Origin: Pedobacter yulinensis
GTDB lineage: Bacteria; Bacteroidota; Bacteroidia; Sphingobacteriales; Sphingobacteriaceae
Length of the DNA stretch: 64,000 nucleotides
Assembly: GCF_003029735.1 (NCBI RefSeq)
Contig: NZ_KZ686269.1
Span: forward strand, 1,488,001-1,552,000
Direction of reading: 5' to 3'
In this document: piece by piece, positions 56,672-64,000 of the stretch
How positions within the stretch are numbered: the first letter of the stretch is position 1
Layout: each line of letters begins with the position of its first letter
Notes under the pieces: model-generated
The model's input: the letters and a program-made list of their open reading frames with translations, nothing else
Told to the model about the DNA's origin: nothing
Database searches by the model: none
Program-made: the position numbers and the translations under genes

Positions 56672-57238
56672 TCATTTTTGAAGCCCATCAAGGGCCAGGT
56701 TCAGTTTGAGAACGTGTACTGTCGCCGGCCCAAACAAGCCGAATACCGGGCCCTCGGTATGTTCGGCCAGGACTTTCGCGACCCGGGCTTTGTCTAGTCC
56801 GCGCGCTTTGGCCACACGGCTTACCTGAATCCTGGCGGCCTGTTCAGATATCTCCGGGTCAAGCCCGCTGCCCGATGCGGTTACGAGGTCGGCAGGGATG
56901 TCTGCTTTTTTCAGGCCCGGGTGGTATTTGAGCAGGGTATCGACGCGGTCAGCAACCTGTTTCAGGTAGTCGGGGTTGGAAGGGCCTTTATTTGATCCGG
57001 CAGAGCCGGCGGCGTTGTAAGAAACGGCAGAAGGACGGCCCCAGAAATATCCGGGCTTGTCGAAGACTTGCCCGATGCGTTCATAACCGACCACCTTGCC
57101 ATCTTTTTGAAGTTTCTCACCTCCGCCCGCCCCGGGTGCAAAACGGGCGGCAAAGGCAACAGCCAGCGGGTAAACAACACAAAGCAGCACCAGCAGTACA
57201 GCGGTAAGCCTGATCGAGGGTAAAATGTATTTTTTCAT
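56672..57238 (-). CDS. kdpC: Potassium-transporting ATPase subunit C
   Basis: A 188-residue KdpC of normal length with one N-terminal membrane helix (AVLLVLLCVVYPLAVAFAA), PGYFWGRPSAVSYN and ASGSGLDPEISEQAARIQ, the conserved segment of this subunit. It bridges the pump to its ATP-binding subunit. Separated by 12 bases from kdpB. Confidence 0.96.
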   Translation of the reverse strand: MKKYILPSIRLTAVLLVLLCVVYPLAVAFAARFAPGAGGGEKLQKDGKVVGYERIGQVFDKPGYFWGRPSAVSYNAAGSAGSNKGPSNPDYLKQVADRVDTLLKYHPGLKKADIPADLVTASGSGLDPEISEQAARIQVSRVAKARGLDKARVAKVLAEHTEGPVFGLFGPATVHVLKLNLALDGLQK

Positions 57239-57250
57239 GATTGAATAAGT

Positions 57251-59281
57251 TTAAAGGAACAGGCCAATAAATAGGTCAATGAATTTAATGCCGATAAAAG
57301 GTACCACCACACCGCCTACGCCGTAAAGCAACAGGTTACGCCTGAGCAGTGCACTCGCGCCAAGCGGTTTGTAGGCAACCCCCTTTAGCGCCAGCGGAAT
57401 CAGGATGGGGATGATGATGGCGTTGAAAATGACAGCCGAAAGGATGGCGCTTTCCGGACTGTTCAGGCCCATGATGTTCAGGCTTTGCAGCGCCGGTATA
57501 GAAGCGATGAACAGCGCGGGCACAATGGCAAAGTACTTGGCCACATCGTTGGCAATCGAAAAAGTAGTCAGCGTGCCCCGGGTAATCAGTAGTTGTTTGC
57601 CGATCTCCACGATCTCGATCAGTTTGGTGGGGTCATTGTCCAGGTCAACCATGTTTCCGGCTTCTTTGGCCGCCTGGGTTCCGCTGTTCATGGCCACGCC
57701 TACATCGGCCTGTGCCAGCGCGGGCGCATCGTTCGTGCCGTCGCCCATCATGGCCACCAGCCTGCCCTGCGACTGCTCTTCCTTAATGTAGTTCATCTTG
57801 TCTTCGGGCCTGGCTTCGGCAATGAAATCATCGACCCCGGCTTGCTTGGCGATAAACCTGGCGGTCAGAGGGTTATCTCCGGTTACCATGACCGTTTTTA
57901 CGCCCATCCGGCGCAGCCGTTCAAACCGCTCGCTGATGCCCGGTTTGATTACATCCTGCAGTTCGATCACGCCCAGGGCCGTTTCGTTGACCGAAACGAC
58001 CAGCGGCGTGCCGCCGTTGCCTGAGATGGCTTCGACACGTTCCTGGATCGCCTGCGGAAATGGATTACCGGCCAGCAGCACGATGTTGCGGATCGAGTCG
58101 AAAGCACCTTTGCGAATGCGTTTGCCGTCGGTGGTATCCAGTCCGCTGGAACGGGTTTCGGCTGTGAAGCTGATGAAGCTGGCGCCTTGGGGCACTGCCC
58201 GCACCGCCTGTCCCTGCGCAGCTGCAAGTTCCAGGACCGACTTACCTTCAGGCGTTTCGTCTGCAAGCGAGCTCATGACGCAGGCCTCGGTAAAGTCTGC
58301 CATGTCAACACCGGGTGCCGGGTAAAAGCTGGTTGCCTTCCGGTTACCAATGGTAATTGTCCCCGTTTTGTCGAGCAGCAGCACGTCAATGTCGCCGGCT
58401 GTTTCGACCGCCTTGCCCGACTTTGTAATGACGTTGGCCCGGAGCGCGCGGTCCATTCCGGCAATGCCGATGGCCGACAACAGCCCTCCAATGGTGGTCG
58501 GGATCAGGCAAACAAAAAGTGAAATGAGCGCAGCGATGGTAATCGGCGTGTTTGCGTAATCGGCAAAAGGTTTCAGGGTTACGCAGACGATGATGAAGAC
58601 CAGCGTAAAGCTGGCCAGCAGAATGGTCAGGGCAATCTCGTTGGGCGTTTTCTGCCGTGAGGCTCCCTCGACCAGGGCAATCATTTTATCCAGGAAACTT
58701 TCGCCGGGCTGGGTGTTCACCTGCACCTTGATCTGGTCTGACAGCACTTTGGTGCCACCGGTCACCGACGATTTGTCGCCGCCCGATTCACGGATCACCG
58801 GTGCCGACTCGCCGGTAATCGCCGATTCGTCGATCGTGGCAATGCCCGCGATGATCTCGCCATCAGCAGGTATGGTATCGCCGGCAGTGCAGATAAACAC
58901 ATCGCCTTTTTTGAGCAGGGATGAAGACCTGGTTTCTATACTGCCATCTGCAGAGAGGACCTTTGCAGGGGTTTCTTCGCGTGTTTTGCGCAGTGAATCG
59001 GCTTGTGCCTTGCCCCGGGCTTCGGCAATGGCCTCTGCAAAGTTGGCAAACAGCACCGTAAGCAGCAGGATGAGGAAAATGATAAAATTGTAGCCGACCG
59101 AGCCCTGGTCCTTGGCGCTCATGGCATACACGGTCACGAATGCCATAACCAGAGTTCCAACCTCTACCGTAAACATGACCGGATTTTTGATCATGAGCCT
59201 GGGATCAAGTTTTATGAAAGACTGCTTCAGGGCCGCCTGCACAAGTGCAGGTTCGAATAATTGATTAGATGAATTTTTCAT
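57251..59281 (-). CDS. kdpB: Potassium-transporting ATPase ATP-binding subunit B
   Basis: A 676-residue P-type ATPase. Motifs visible: ITGESAPV in the actuator domain, the phosphorylated Asp in [12 protein letters not shown], and [12 protein letters not shown] near residue 500. It hydrolyses ATP to drive K+ uptake by KdpA. I start at ATG 59281; the frame runs on to 59359, overlapping the kdpA end, which lies 7 bases upstream of this start. Confidence 0.97.
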   Translation of the reverse strand: MKNSSNQLFEPALVQAALKQSFIKLDPRLMIKNPVMFTVEVGTLVMAFVTVYAMSAKDQGSVGYNFIIFLILLLTVLFANFAEAIAEARGKAQADSLRKTREETPAKVLSADGSIETRSSSLLKKGDVFICTAGDTIPADGEIIAGIATIDESAITGESAPVIRESGGDKSSVTGGTKVLSDQIKVQVNTQPGESFLDKMIALVEGASRQKTPNEIALTILLASFTLVFIIVCVTLKPFADYANTPITIAALISLFVCLIPTTIGGLLSAIGIAGMDRALRANVITKSGKAVETAGDIDVLLLDKTGTITIGNRKATSFYPAPGVDMADFTEACVMSSLADETPEGKSVLELAAAQGQAVRAVPQGASFISFTAETRSSGLDTTDGKRIRKGAFDSIRNIVLLAGNPFPQAIQERVEAISGNGGTPLVVSVNETALGVIELQDVIKPGISERFERLRRMGVKTVMVTGDNPLTARFIAKQAGVDDFIAEARPEDKMNYIKEEQSQGRLVAMMGDGTNDAPALAQADVGVAMNSGTQAAKEAGNMVDLDNDPTKLIEIVEIGKQLLITRGTLTTFSIANDVAKYFAIVPALFIASIPALQSLNIMGLNSPESAILSAVIFNAIIIPILIPLALKGVAYKPLGASALLRRNLLLYGVGGVVVPFIGIKFIDLFIGLFL

Positions 59282-59288
59282 CAGGGTA

Positions 59289-61010
59289 TTAAGATTTAAG
59301 CATGGTGAAGTATTCTGCCAGTGGCCCGAGCGCCAGCGCAGGGAAATAGGAAAGCGCATTCAGGACGATGATTACGGCAAGGGTCATCAGTCCGAAGGTG
59401 ACCGTATCGGTGCGCAGCGTACCGGCCGATTCGGGGATGAATTTTTTTGAGGCCAGCAGCCCGGCAATGGCCACCGGACCAATGATCGGCAGGAAACGGC
59501 CCAGGAGCAGGACGAAACCAGTCAGCACGTTCCAGAAAACGTTGTTATCGCCCAGGCCTTCGAAACCTGAACCATTGTTGGCATTGGCCGAAGTTACCTC
59601 ATAAAGCATTTCTGAAAAGCCGTGAAACCCGGGATTGTTCAGCCAGTTCTGCGGCTGTACCGCCCAGGCCGCATCGCCGTGGTACTTGAACACGTACGCA
59701 GCGATCGCCGTACCGGCCAGGATCAGGAAGGGACTAAGCAGTGTGATCAGGGCGGCAATCTTGATTTCCCGCGCCTCGACCTTATGACCGAGGAACTCGG
59801 GCGTCCGGCCTACCATCAGGCCCGAAATAAATACCGCGATGATCAGGTAGATAAAATAATTCAGCAGCCCCACGCCGCAGCCCCCGTAAAAAGAGTTGAC
59901 CATCATACCCAGCAGCTGCCAGGCACCGGTAAGCGGCATGGCGCTGTCATGCATGCTGTTGACCGAACCAGTCGAAATGATGGTTGTTACCGTGCTCCAA
60001 TAACCGGTTATTGCGGGTCCGAACCTGACTTCTTTGCCCTCCATGGCCCCTGAAACCTGCGAGATCCCCAGTTTAGACAGGGCCGGGCTGCCGCCAAGTT
60101 CTGAACTGACTGTAGGGATGAGCAGCAACAACATGCCAATCGTCATGACGCCGAAAATGATCCATGATAGCCTGCGGCGGCGAATAAAAACGCCAAAGCA
60201 GACTACCATGGCAATCGGAATAATGACCTGCGCAATGAGCTCGACCGAATTGGTCAGGTAATTCGGATTTTCAAGCGGGTGGCTCGAATTGGCACCAAAC
60301 CAGCCGCCGCCGTTGGTACCCAGGTGTTTAATGGCGATCATGCCGGCTGCAGGACCGCGCGATACGCCAACGGTATCGCCCTGCAGGGAAATGTACTGGT
60401 CTTTCCCCTCATAACTGGCCGGCGTGCCGTTAAAAGCGAGAACCAATGCAATGACGAAAGAAAGCGGCAAAAGCAGGCGGGTAATGGACAGGACAAAAAA
60501 TTCCCAGAAGTTTCCCAGTTTGACCGTTGTTTTGTCGCGGAAAGCCTTGAAAAAGACCACCGCAGCCGCAATACCTGTGGCACAGCTCACGAACATGAGG
60601 AACATGACCACAATGTGCTGGGTCAGGTACGTCACACCACTTTCGCCTGAGTAATGCTGCAGGTCGCAGTTCACAACAAAACTAATAATGGTGTTGAAAG
60701 AAAGATCGGGCGTCATGCCTGGGTTCCCGTCTGGATTAAGCGGAAGTTTGTCCTGGAACATCAGCACGAAAAAGCCGTAAACCAGCCAGACCAGGTTAAT
60801 GGTGAGCAAGGCCTTCATGTGCTGCTTCCAGTTCATTTGTTCCCTGGCGCTGACGCCGGCTAACCTGAAGATCAGGCCCTCCAGCGGCTTCATAAAATCA
60901 GTCCAGACGGGAGCTCCGGCAAAAACCTTTGCCAGGTATTTTCCCAGCGGGATGGCAATGAGCAACGTGAGGAGGTAGGTGGTGATAAGTCCGAGTATCT
61001 CTGTGTTCAT
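59289..61010 (-). CDS. kdpA: Potassium-transporting ATPase channel subunit A
   Basis: A 573-residue channel subunit with ten-odd helices and pore loops including [16 protein letters not shown] and [13 protein letters not shown] sequence ([20 protein letters not shown]), the K+ filter of KdpA. The subunit shares ancestry with TrkH-type transporters. The kdpF stop lies 9 bases upstream. Confidence 0.97.
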   Translation of the reverse strand: MNTEILGLITTYLLTLLIAIPLGKYLAKVFAGAPVWTDFMKPLEGLIFRLAGVSAREQMNWKQHMKALLTINLVWLVYGFFVLMFQDKLPLNPDGNPGMTPDLSFNTIISFVVNCDLQHYSGESGVTYLTQHIVVMFLMFVSCATGIAAAVVFFKAFRDKTTVKLGNFWEFFVLSITRLLLPLSFVIALVLAFNGTPASYEGKDQYISLQGDTVGVSRGPAAGMIAIKHLGTNGGGWFGANSSHPLENPNYLTNSVELIAQVIIPIAMVVCFGVFIRRRRLSWIIFGVMTIGMLLLLIPTVSSELGGSPALSKLGISQVSGAMEGKEVRFGPAITGYWSTVTTIISTGSVNSMHDSAMPLTGAWQLLGMMVNSFYGGCGVGLLNYFIYLIIAVFISGLMVGRTPEFLGHKVEAREIKIAALITLLSPFLILAGTAIAAYVFKYHGDAAWAVQPQNWLNNPGFHGFSEMLYEVTSANANNGSGFEGLGDNNVFWNVLTGFVLLLGRFLPIIGPVAIAGLLASKKFIPESAGTLRTDTVTFGLMTLAVIIVLNALSYFPALALGPLAEYFTMLKS

Positions 61011-61019
61011 AACGTCTTG

Positions 61020-61097
61020 TTAAAATTTTTCAGGATAAATCAGCACGTAGATCATGTAAATGAAGACGGCCAGTGCGATGATGAATAATGCGATCAT
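61020..61097 (-). CDS. kdpF: Potassium-transporting ATPase subunit F
   Basis: A 25-residue single-helix peptide (MIALFIIALAVFIYMIYV, ending PEKF) directly upstream of kdpA. Size, position and the C-terminal P-E-K-F tail match KdpF, which stabilises the Kdp complex. It is often missed because it is so short. Confidence 0.9.
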   Translation of the reverse strand: MIALFIIALAVFIYMIYVLIYPEKF

Positions 61098-61103
61098 GGA
61101 TTT

Positions 61104-61187
61104 TTAGATTTTATCGAACCAGTCGATTGATTTGAAACAAAGCCGCATCAGCAGAAGCAGCGCGAGGAATAATGCGATAGTGAGCAT
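61104..61187 (-). CDS. 27-residue membrane peptide upstream of kdpF
   Basis: ATG 61187 to TAA 61104: one hydrophobic helix (MLTIALFLALLLLMRL) followed by CFKSIDWFDKI. It ends 6 bases before kdpF and has the same overall layout as KdpF but a different tail. It has no recognised name; it may be an extra small subunit or a leader peptide of the kdp operon. Being so short, it needs conservation to be believed. Confidence 0.55.
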   Translation of the reverse strand: MLTIALFLALLLLMRLCFKSIDWFDKI

Positions 61188-61294
61188 GGTCTTTAATTTT
61201 CAATGGCCCTACACCATCCGGGTGCCAGCTTTCGGGGTTAAAACGCAATTGACTGAACATCATCATCTTAAAATGCAATCCGCGTAAATTGTCA

Positions 61295-61306
61295 GGCATA
61301 TATGCC
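61295..61306. promoter_or_regulatory. 12-bp palindrome GGCATATATGCC
   Basis: A perfect palindrome about 108 bases before the first kdp peptide and about 138 bases before the divergent tetR gene. It could be an operator for either unit; no factor can be named. Confidence 0.3.
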
Positions 61307-61402
61307 GCGACAACCCTTTCAAAATGGTAGGGTCGTTTTCAATATGAAAGGCGGGAAGATCGGTACCGGCGCATCAAGACCCTGCAGCATACATTCAAAA
61401 AA

Positions 61403-61416
61403 ATAGATAGGTCTAT
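61403..61416. promoter_or_regulatory. TetR operator copy 1 (ATAGA-N4-TCTAT)
   Basis: ATAGATAGGTCTAT, an inverted repeat of 5-bp arms with a 4-base spacer. It lies about 13 bases before the -7 element of the tetR gene, where it would cover the -33 region. The same layout recurs before the MFS gene. Confidence 0.65.
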
Positions 61417-61429
61417 ATATTTTTTTTAT

Positions 61430-61437
61430 TACCTTTG
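61430..61437 (+). promoter_or_regulatory. Candidate -7 element of the TetR gene
   Basis: TACCTTTG fits TAnnTTTG and ends 6 bases before ATG 61444, giving a leaderless or near-leaderless mRNA. Confidence 0.45.
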
Positions 61438-61443
61438 ATCGCC

Positions 61444-61998
61444 ATGAAAAAGACCAGCGTAAACGAGCGCATTCTGCAAACCGCCTCCCGCCTGTTTTAC
61501 CAGCAGGGTTACAACAGCACAGGGATTAACCAGATCGTGGCAGAGGCTGAAATTGCCATCGGTTCGCTGTACAAGCATTACCGGTCTAAGGAAGAATTGC
61601 TGATCCGCTACCTGGAACTGGAAGAAACCGCTTTTTTTAAGGGACTGGCAGAATACCTGGAAGCGGTACAATCGCCCGGCGAAAAACTGATGAAACTCAT
61701 CGATTACCGGATCGCGCTGCAGCAAAGATCTGGTTTTGCAGGCTGCCCTTTTATCAAGATCAATGCAGAGGGCGGCAGGCTGAACAAACAGGTGGCAGAA
61801 CTGGTAACCCGGCACAAACAGCAGCAGAAAACCACCATCAAAAACATCCTGCTCGAAAGAACCGGCAAAAAAAGAGACGCAGACCTGGCCGCAGCTGCCA
61901 TCTTTTTACTCATTGAAGGTGCGGTCGTGTCGAGCAGCATGAACGGAAATACCGATGACCTGCAAGCCGTTAAAAAAATCGTACCAACGCTCGTCTAG
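61444..61998 (+). CDS. TetR-family regulator of the adjacent exporter
   Basis: A 184-residue regulator: helix-turn-helix at about residues 8-53 (ILQTASRLFYQQGYNSTGI; IAIGSLYKHYRSKEELL) and a ligand domain with GFAGCPFIKINAEGG, as in YxaF/LmrA-type TetR proteins. It sits 37 bases before an MFS exporter gene and both have the same inverted repeat in front, so it most likely represses itself and the exporter until a drug binds. The frame opens at 61435, but ATG 61444 is the natural start. Confidence 0.9.
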   Translation: MKKTSVNERILQTASRLFYQQGYNSTGINQIVAEAEIAIGSLYKHYRSKEELLIRYLELEETAFFKGLAEYLEAVQSPGEKLMKLIDYRIALQQRSGFAGCPFIKINAEGGRLNKQVAELVTRHKQQQKTTIKNILLERTGKKRDADLAAAAIFLLIEGAVVSSSMNGNTDDLQAVKKIVPTLV

Positions 61999-62017
61999 TT
62001 TTTTTTACTCTGCAATA

Positions 62018-62033
62018 TATAGACTATTCTATA
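62018..62033. promoter_or_regulatory. TetR operator copy 2 (TATAGA-N4-TCTATA)
   Basis: A perfect 6-bp inverted repeat, TATAGACTATTCTATA, 2 bases before the MFS start codon. It shares ATAGA-N4-TCTAT with copy 1. A protein here would block transcription or ribosome entry of the exporter gene. Confidence 0.68.
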
Positions 62034-62035
62034 CA

Positions 62036-63457
62036 ATGAACATCTACCCCAACAGAACCCTGGCCCTGCTTGTGTTGTTGGCTGCGCACCTGCTTACCAT
62101 TGTCGACATCTTTATTGTGAATATCGCCATCCCTTCGGTGCAGCAGGGCCTGACGGGCAGCGATGGGGAGATGCAGCTGGTTGTGGCCATGTACATGGTC
62201 GGCTTTGCCTCCTGTTTAATAGCGGCGGGCCGGGCCGGCGACCATTACGGCAGAAAAAAGATCTTCCTGGCAGGTATGTCCATGTTTATGCTTAGTTCGG
62301 CCGGTTGTGGTTTGGCCGGGACCCCCGGGCAGTTGATCCTGCTGCGTTTTGTGCAGGGCTGCAGCGCCGGCCTCATGTCGCCGCAGGTTTTGGCTTTCAT
62401 CCACCTGCTCTTTCCCGGCCACGGCGAACGCACGCATGCCATTGGCTGGTACGGCATGACCATCGGCATTGGTACCATGTCGGGCCAGTTTCTTGGCGGC
62501 TTGCTGGTCGAACTTCATCCGCTATGGGTAGACCAATCCTGGCGTTATATTTTTCTGGTCAATATACCCGTTTGCCTGGGGGCGCTGATGCTTGGAAAAC
62601 GCTATCTTCCTGCAGTTGAAGATCGCATGACCGAAAAGATGGACTATACCGGCGCATTGCTGGTGTCAGCTGCCCTGATCCTGCTGGTCTTTTCGCTCAC
62701 GGCAGGCATGGAACAACCGGTGTACCTTGTGTATACCTTGCCGCTTTCGCTCCTGCTGTTTTGCCGCTTTGGCTGGCTGCAACGCCACAGGCGCCGGCAG
62801 GGCCGGCATATGCTGGTTAACCCAGGGCTTTTTGCGTACTGGAATTTTAACCTGGCCATCCTGGCGGCGGCCCTGTTTATGTTCATGCTGGATGCCTATT
62901 TTTTTGTTCTCGCCATTTTTCTCCAGACCGGTTTGCACCTGCCGCCGCTCAAAGCCGGATTTTTTGTTGTTTTTCAGGGCGCAGGCTTTATGTTGGCTTC
63001 GCTAATTGCCCCCAGGCTGGTGCTGCGCTTTGGTAAAGCGGTCCTGATCTCGGGAGTGCTGTTCATTGCATTGGCCCTGGCGCTCCAACTCCTTCTTTTC
63101 ACCTGGCCGGCAAACCCGCCGGCCGGATACGCCGTCATGGTGCTGCATGGGTTCGGGGTGGCGCTTGTCCTGCCCTCTTTTGCCAATATTGCCATGAAAG
63201 GCCTGCCGACCGAACTGGTCGGCAACGCTTCTGGTGTATACACCACCGCCCAGCAGCTTTTTGGCGCACTGGGTATTTCCCTGACTGGCGGCCTGTTCTA
63301 CCACCTGATGAACTTGCAGCAGCAGAGCTGCAAGTTCCTGCATGCATTCGCCTGGAGCACGCTCGTACACCTGGTTTGCCTGGGCGGGGTCCTGGTGGCT
63401 CTCCTGGTGCTGCCGGGCATGGTGCTTCCCAAAATAAGTGGAAAAACTGCGCCCTGA
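62036..63457 (+). CDS. MFS drug exporter (EmrB/QacA type)
   Basis: A 473-residue transporter with 12-14 helices. The loop 2-3 motif AGRAGDHYGRKKIF and the exporter motif C (GIGTMSGQFLGGLL) place it in the DHA2 drug:H+ antiporters. N-terminal VDIFIVNIAIPSVQQ is typical. Probably exports cationic or hydrophobic drugs under control of the upstream TetR protein. ATG 62036 is chosen because the conserved first helix begins there; the frame extends back to 61955, inside the tetR gene. Confidence 0.9.
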   Translation: MNIYPNRTLALLVLLAAHLLTIVDIFIVNIAIPSVQQGLTGSDGEMQLVVAMYMVGFASCLIAAGRAGDHYGRKKIFLAGMSMFMLSSAGCGLAGTPGQLILLRFVQGCSAGLMSPQVLAFIHLLFPGHGERTHAIGWYGMTIGIGTMSGQFLGGLLVELHPLWVDQSWRYIFLVNIPVCLGALMLGKRYLPAVEDRMTEKMDYTGALLVSAALILLVFSLTAGMEQPVYLVYTLPLSLLLFCRFGWLQRHRRRQGRHMLVNPGLFAYWNFNLAILAAALFMFMLDAYFFVLAIFLQTGLHLPPLKAGFFVVFQGAGFMLASLIAPRLVLRFGKAVLISGVLFIALALALQLLLFTWPANPPAGYAVMVLHGFGVALVLPSFANIAMKGLPTELVGNASGVYTTAQQLFGALGISLTGGLFYHLMNLQQQSCKFLHAFAWSTLVHLVCLGGVLVALLVLPGMVLPKISGKTAP

Positions 63458-63478
63458 ATCATCAATCAGGTTGCAGAA

Positions 63479-64000
63479 TTACCAGTTCACCACCAGGTCG
63501 GCCATTACCGGCAGGTGGTCCAGGTCGTTCAGCCCGGTATGCGGCGCGCTGACCTTCATGATGCTGATGTTGCCGCTGGTAATGATGTTGTCAATATTGG
63601 TGTTGGGCCCTGCGGTACGCCCCGCTATCATATTGGCGGCCGCAGCGGTGCCGAACCAGCCCATATGTCCGCCGTTGGCGATGTTAAAACCCTTCGACCG
63701 AAACGCCAGCTGCTCGGCATCGGTCGAATTCATGTCGCCCATACAGATAAAATACGCATGTTTCTCCAGCTCTTTGGTGAGTGCTTCCAGGGCCTGCTTG
63801 TGCCAGTCTTTCTGCCAGGGAATGTGAACGGAAATAACCGCAATATTTTTGCGCCCCACCTTCAGGTCGCCGATAACCATGTAATATTCGCCCGACGACA
63901 CCTTCTGGCGGATGTTCTGAAGTTTGTAATGCGTCGCAATGCCATTATAGATCCAGCGTTTCTCCGCGCCGAAATAGACGTTCCGATAGTACGGCTTGAG
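63479..64000 (-). CDS. Endonuclease/exonuclease/phosphatase-family protein (5' end outside window)
   Basis: The open frame runs from the right edge to a stop at 63479 (173 codons). It shows the metal-dependent phosphodiesterase motifs GDMNSTD and the terminal DHLPVMADL with the catalytic Asp-His pair, plus ISVHIPWQ. The family includes DNases and phosphoesterases of the exonuclease III fold; without the N-terminus the substrate and any signal peptide cannot be judged. Convergent with the MFS gene. Confidence 0.85.
   Translation of the reverse strand, partial: LKPYYRNVYFGAEKRWIYNGIATHYKLQNIRQKVSSGEYYMVIGDLKVGRKNIAVISVHIPWQKDWHKQALEALTKELEKHAYFICMGDMNSTDAEQLAFRSKGFNIANGGHMGWFGTAAAANMIAGRTAGPNTNIDNIITSGNISIMKVSAPHTGLNDLDHLPVMADLVVNW

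Noticed and set aside
61111..61299. A 62-codon minus-strand frame upstream of kdpF
   Set aside because: It overlaps the 27-residue peptide in another frame and shows no membrane helix or family trait.

Overview
The window reads as chromosomal DNA of a Bacteroidota bacterium, most likely a Sphingobacteriaceae-type soil or water organism (Pedobacter/Mucilaginibacter-like). The signs are an ECF sigma/FecR/TonB receptor cassette whose receptor has an STN domain, many lipoproteins with the sequence CKK after the lipobox, LytS/LytT two-component genes, DUF4625 lipoproteins, a Bacteroidota-style kdp operon with a split KdpD, and promoters that fit the Bacteroidota -7 element TAnnTTTG. Family assignments were made by reading motifs; no database search was run.

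Layout. 1-17.2 kb is a mosaic of small metabolic and regulatory units: a truncated LytS-type kinase, a DoxX-like/DUF1624 membrane pair, a MocR regulator divergent from a cupin and a DHDPS-family lyase/aldolase, HxlR + DUF2306, a GlxA-type AraC regulator upstream of a GAPDH, an AraC-GyrI regulator, EamA, an aldo/keto reductase with a divergent AraC regulator, and HxlR divergent from an Old Yellow Enzyme homologue with an altered active site. 17.5-24.6 kb holds an AraC regulator plus an atypical SDR, a TetR regulator, lipoprotein and secreted-protein genes (two loci broken by frameshifts), a DinB-like protein and a class V aminotransferase. 24.6-31.6 kb is one regulatory/uptake locus: sigma factor, FecR anti-sigma, TonB-dependent receptor and two distantly related lipoproteins. 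31.8-34.3 kb is a tight four-gene operon (two zinc-ribbon proteins, an acidic unknown, an SPFH-SHOCT protein), the best candidate here for a little-described envelope system. 34.6-50 kb is AT-richer by eye and rich in decay: two serine hydrolases, LytS/LytT, a TlpA-like thioredoxin, a truncated AraC gene, a trans-aconitate methyltransferase homologue, a frameshifted alkaline phosphatase, a DUF4625 lipoprotein cluster and several gene remnants. A tRNA with anticodon CAT lies at 50.5 kb. 50.6-52.4 kb has small housekeeping-type genes. 52.5-61.2 kb is the kdp high-affinity potassium locus: a 27-residue membrane peptide, kdpF, kdpA, kdpB, kdpC, a BBP2-type porin, the KdpD N-terminal sensor and a separate histidine kinase. 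61.4-63.5 kb is a TetR regulator and an MFS drug exporter sharing a repeated operator. The window ends inside an endonuclease/exonuclease/phosphatase-family gene.

Recurring themes: regulators divergent from or next to a single oxidoreductase or transporter; an unusual number of disrupted genes (in-frame stops at 10371 and 49070, frameshifts in A-runs near 19377, 21491 and 44041), which may be real decay or base-calling error; and promoter elements so close to some start codons that leaderless mRNAs are likely.
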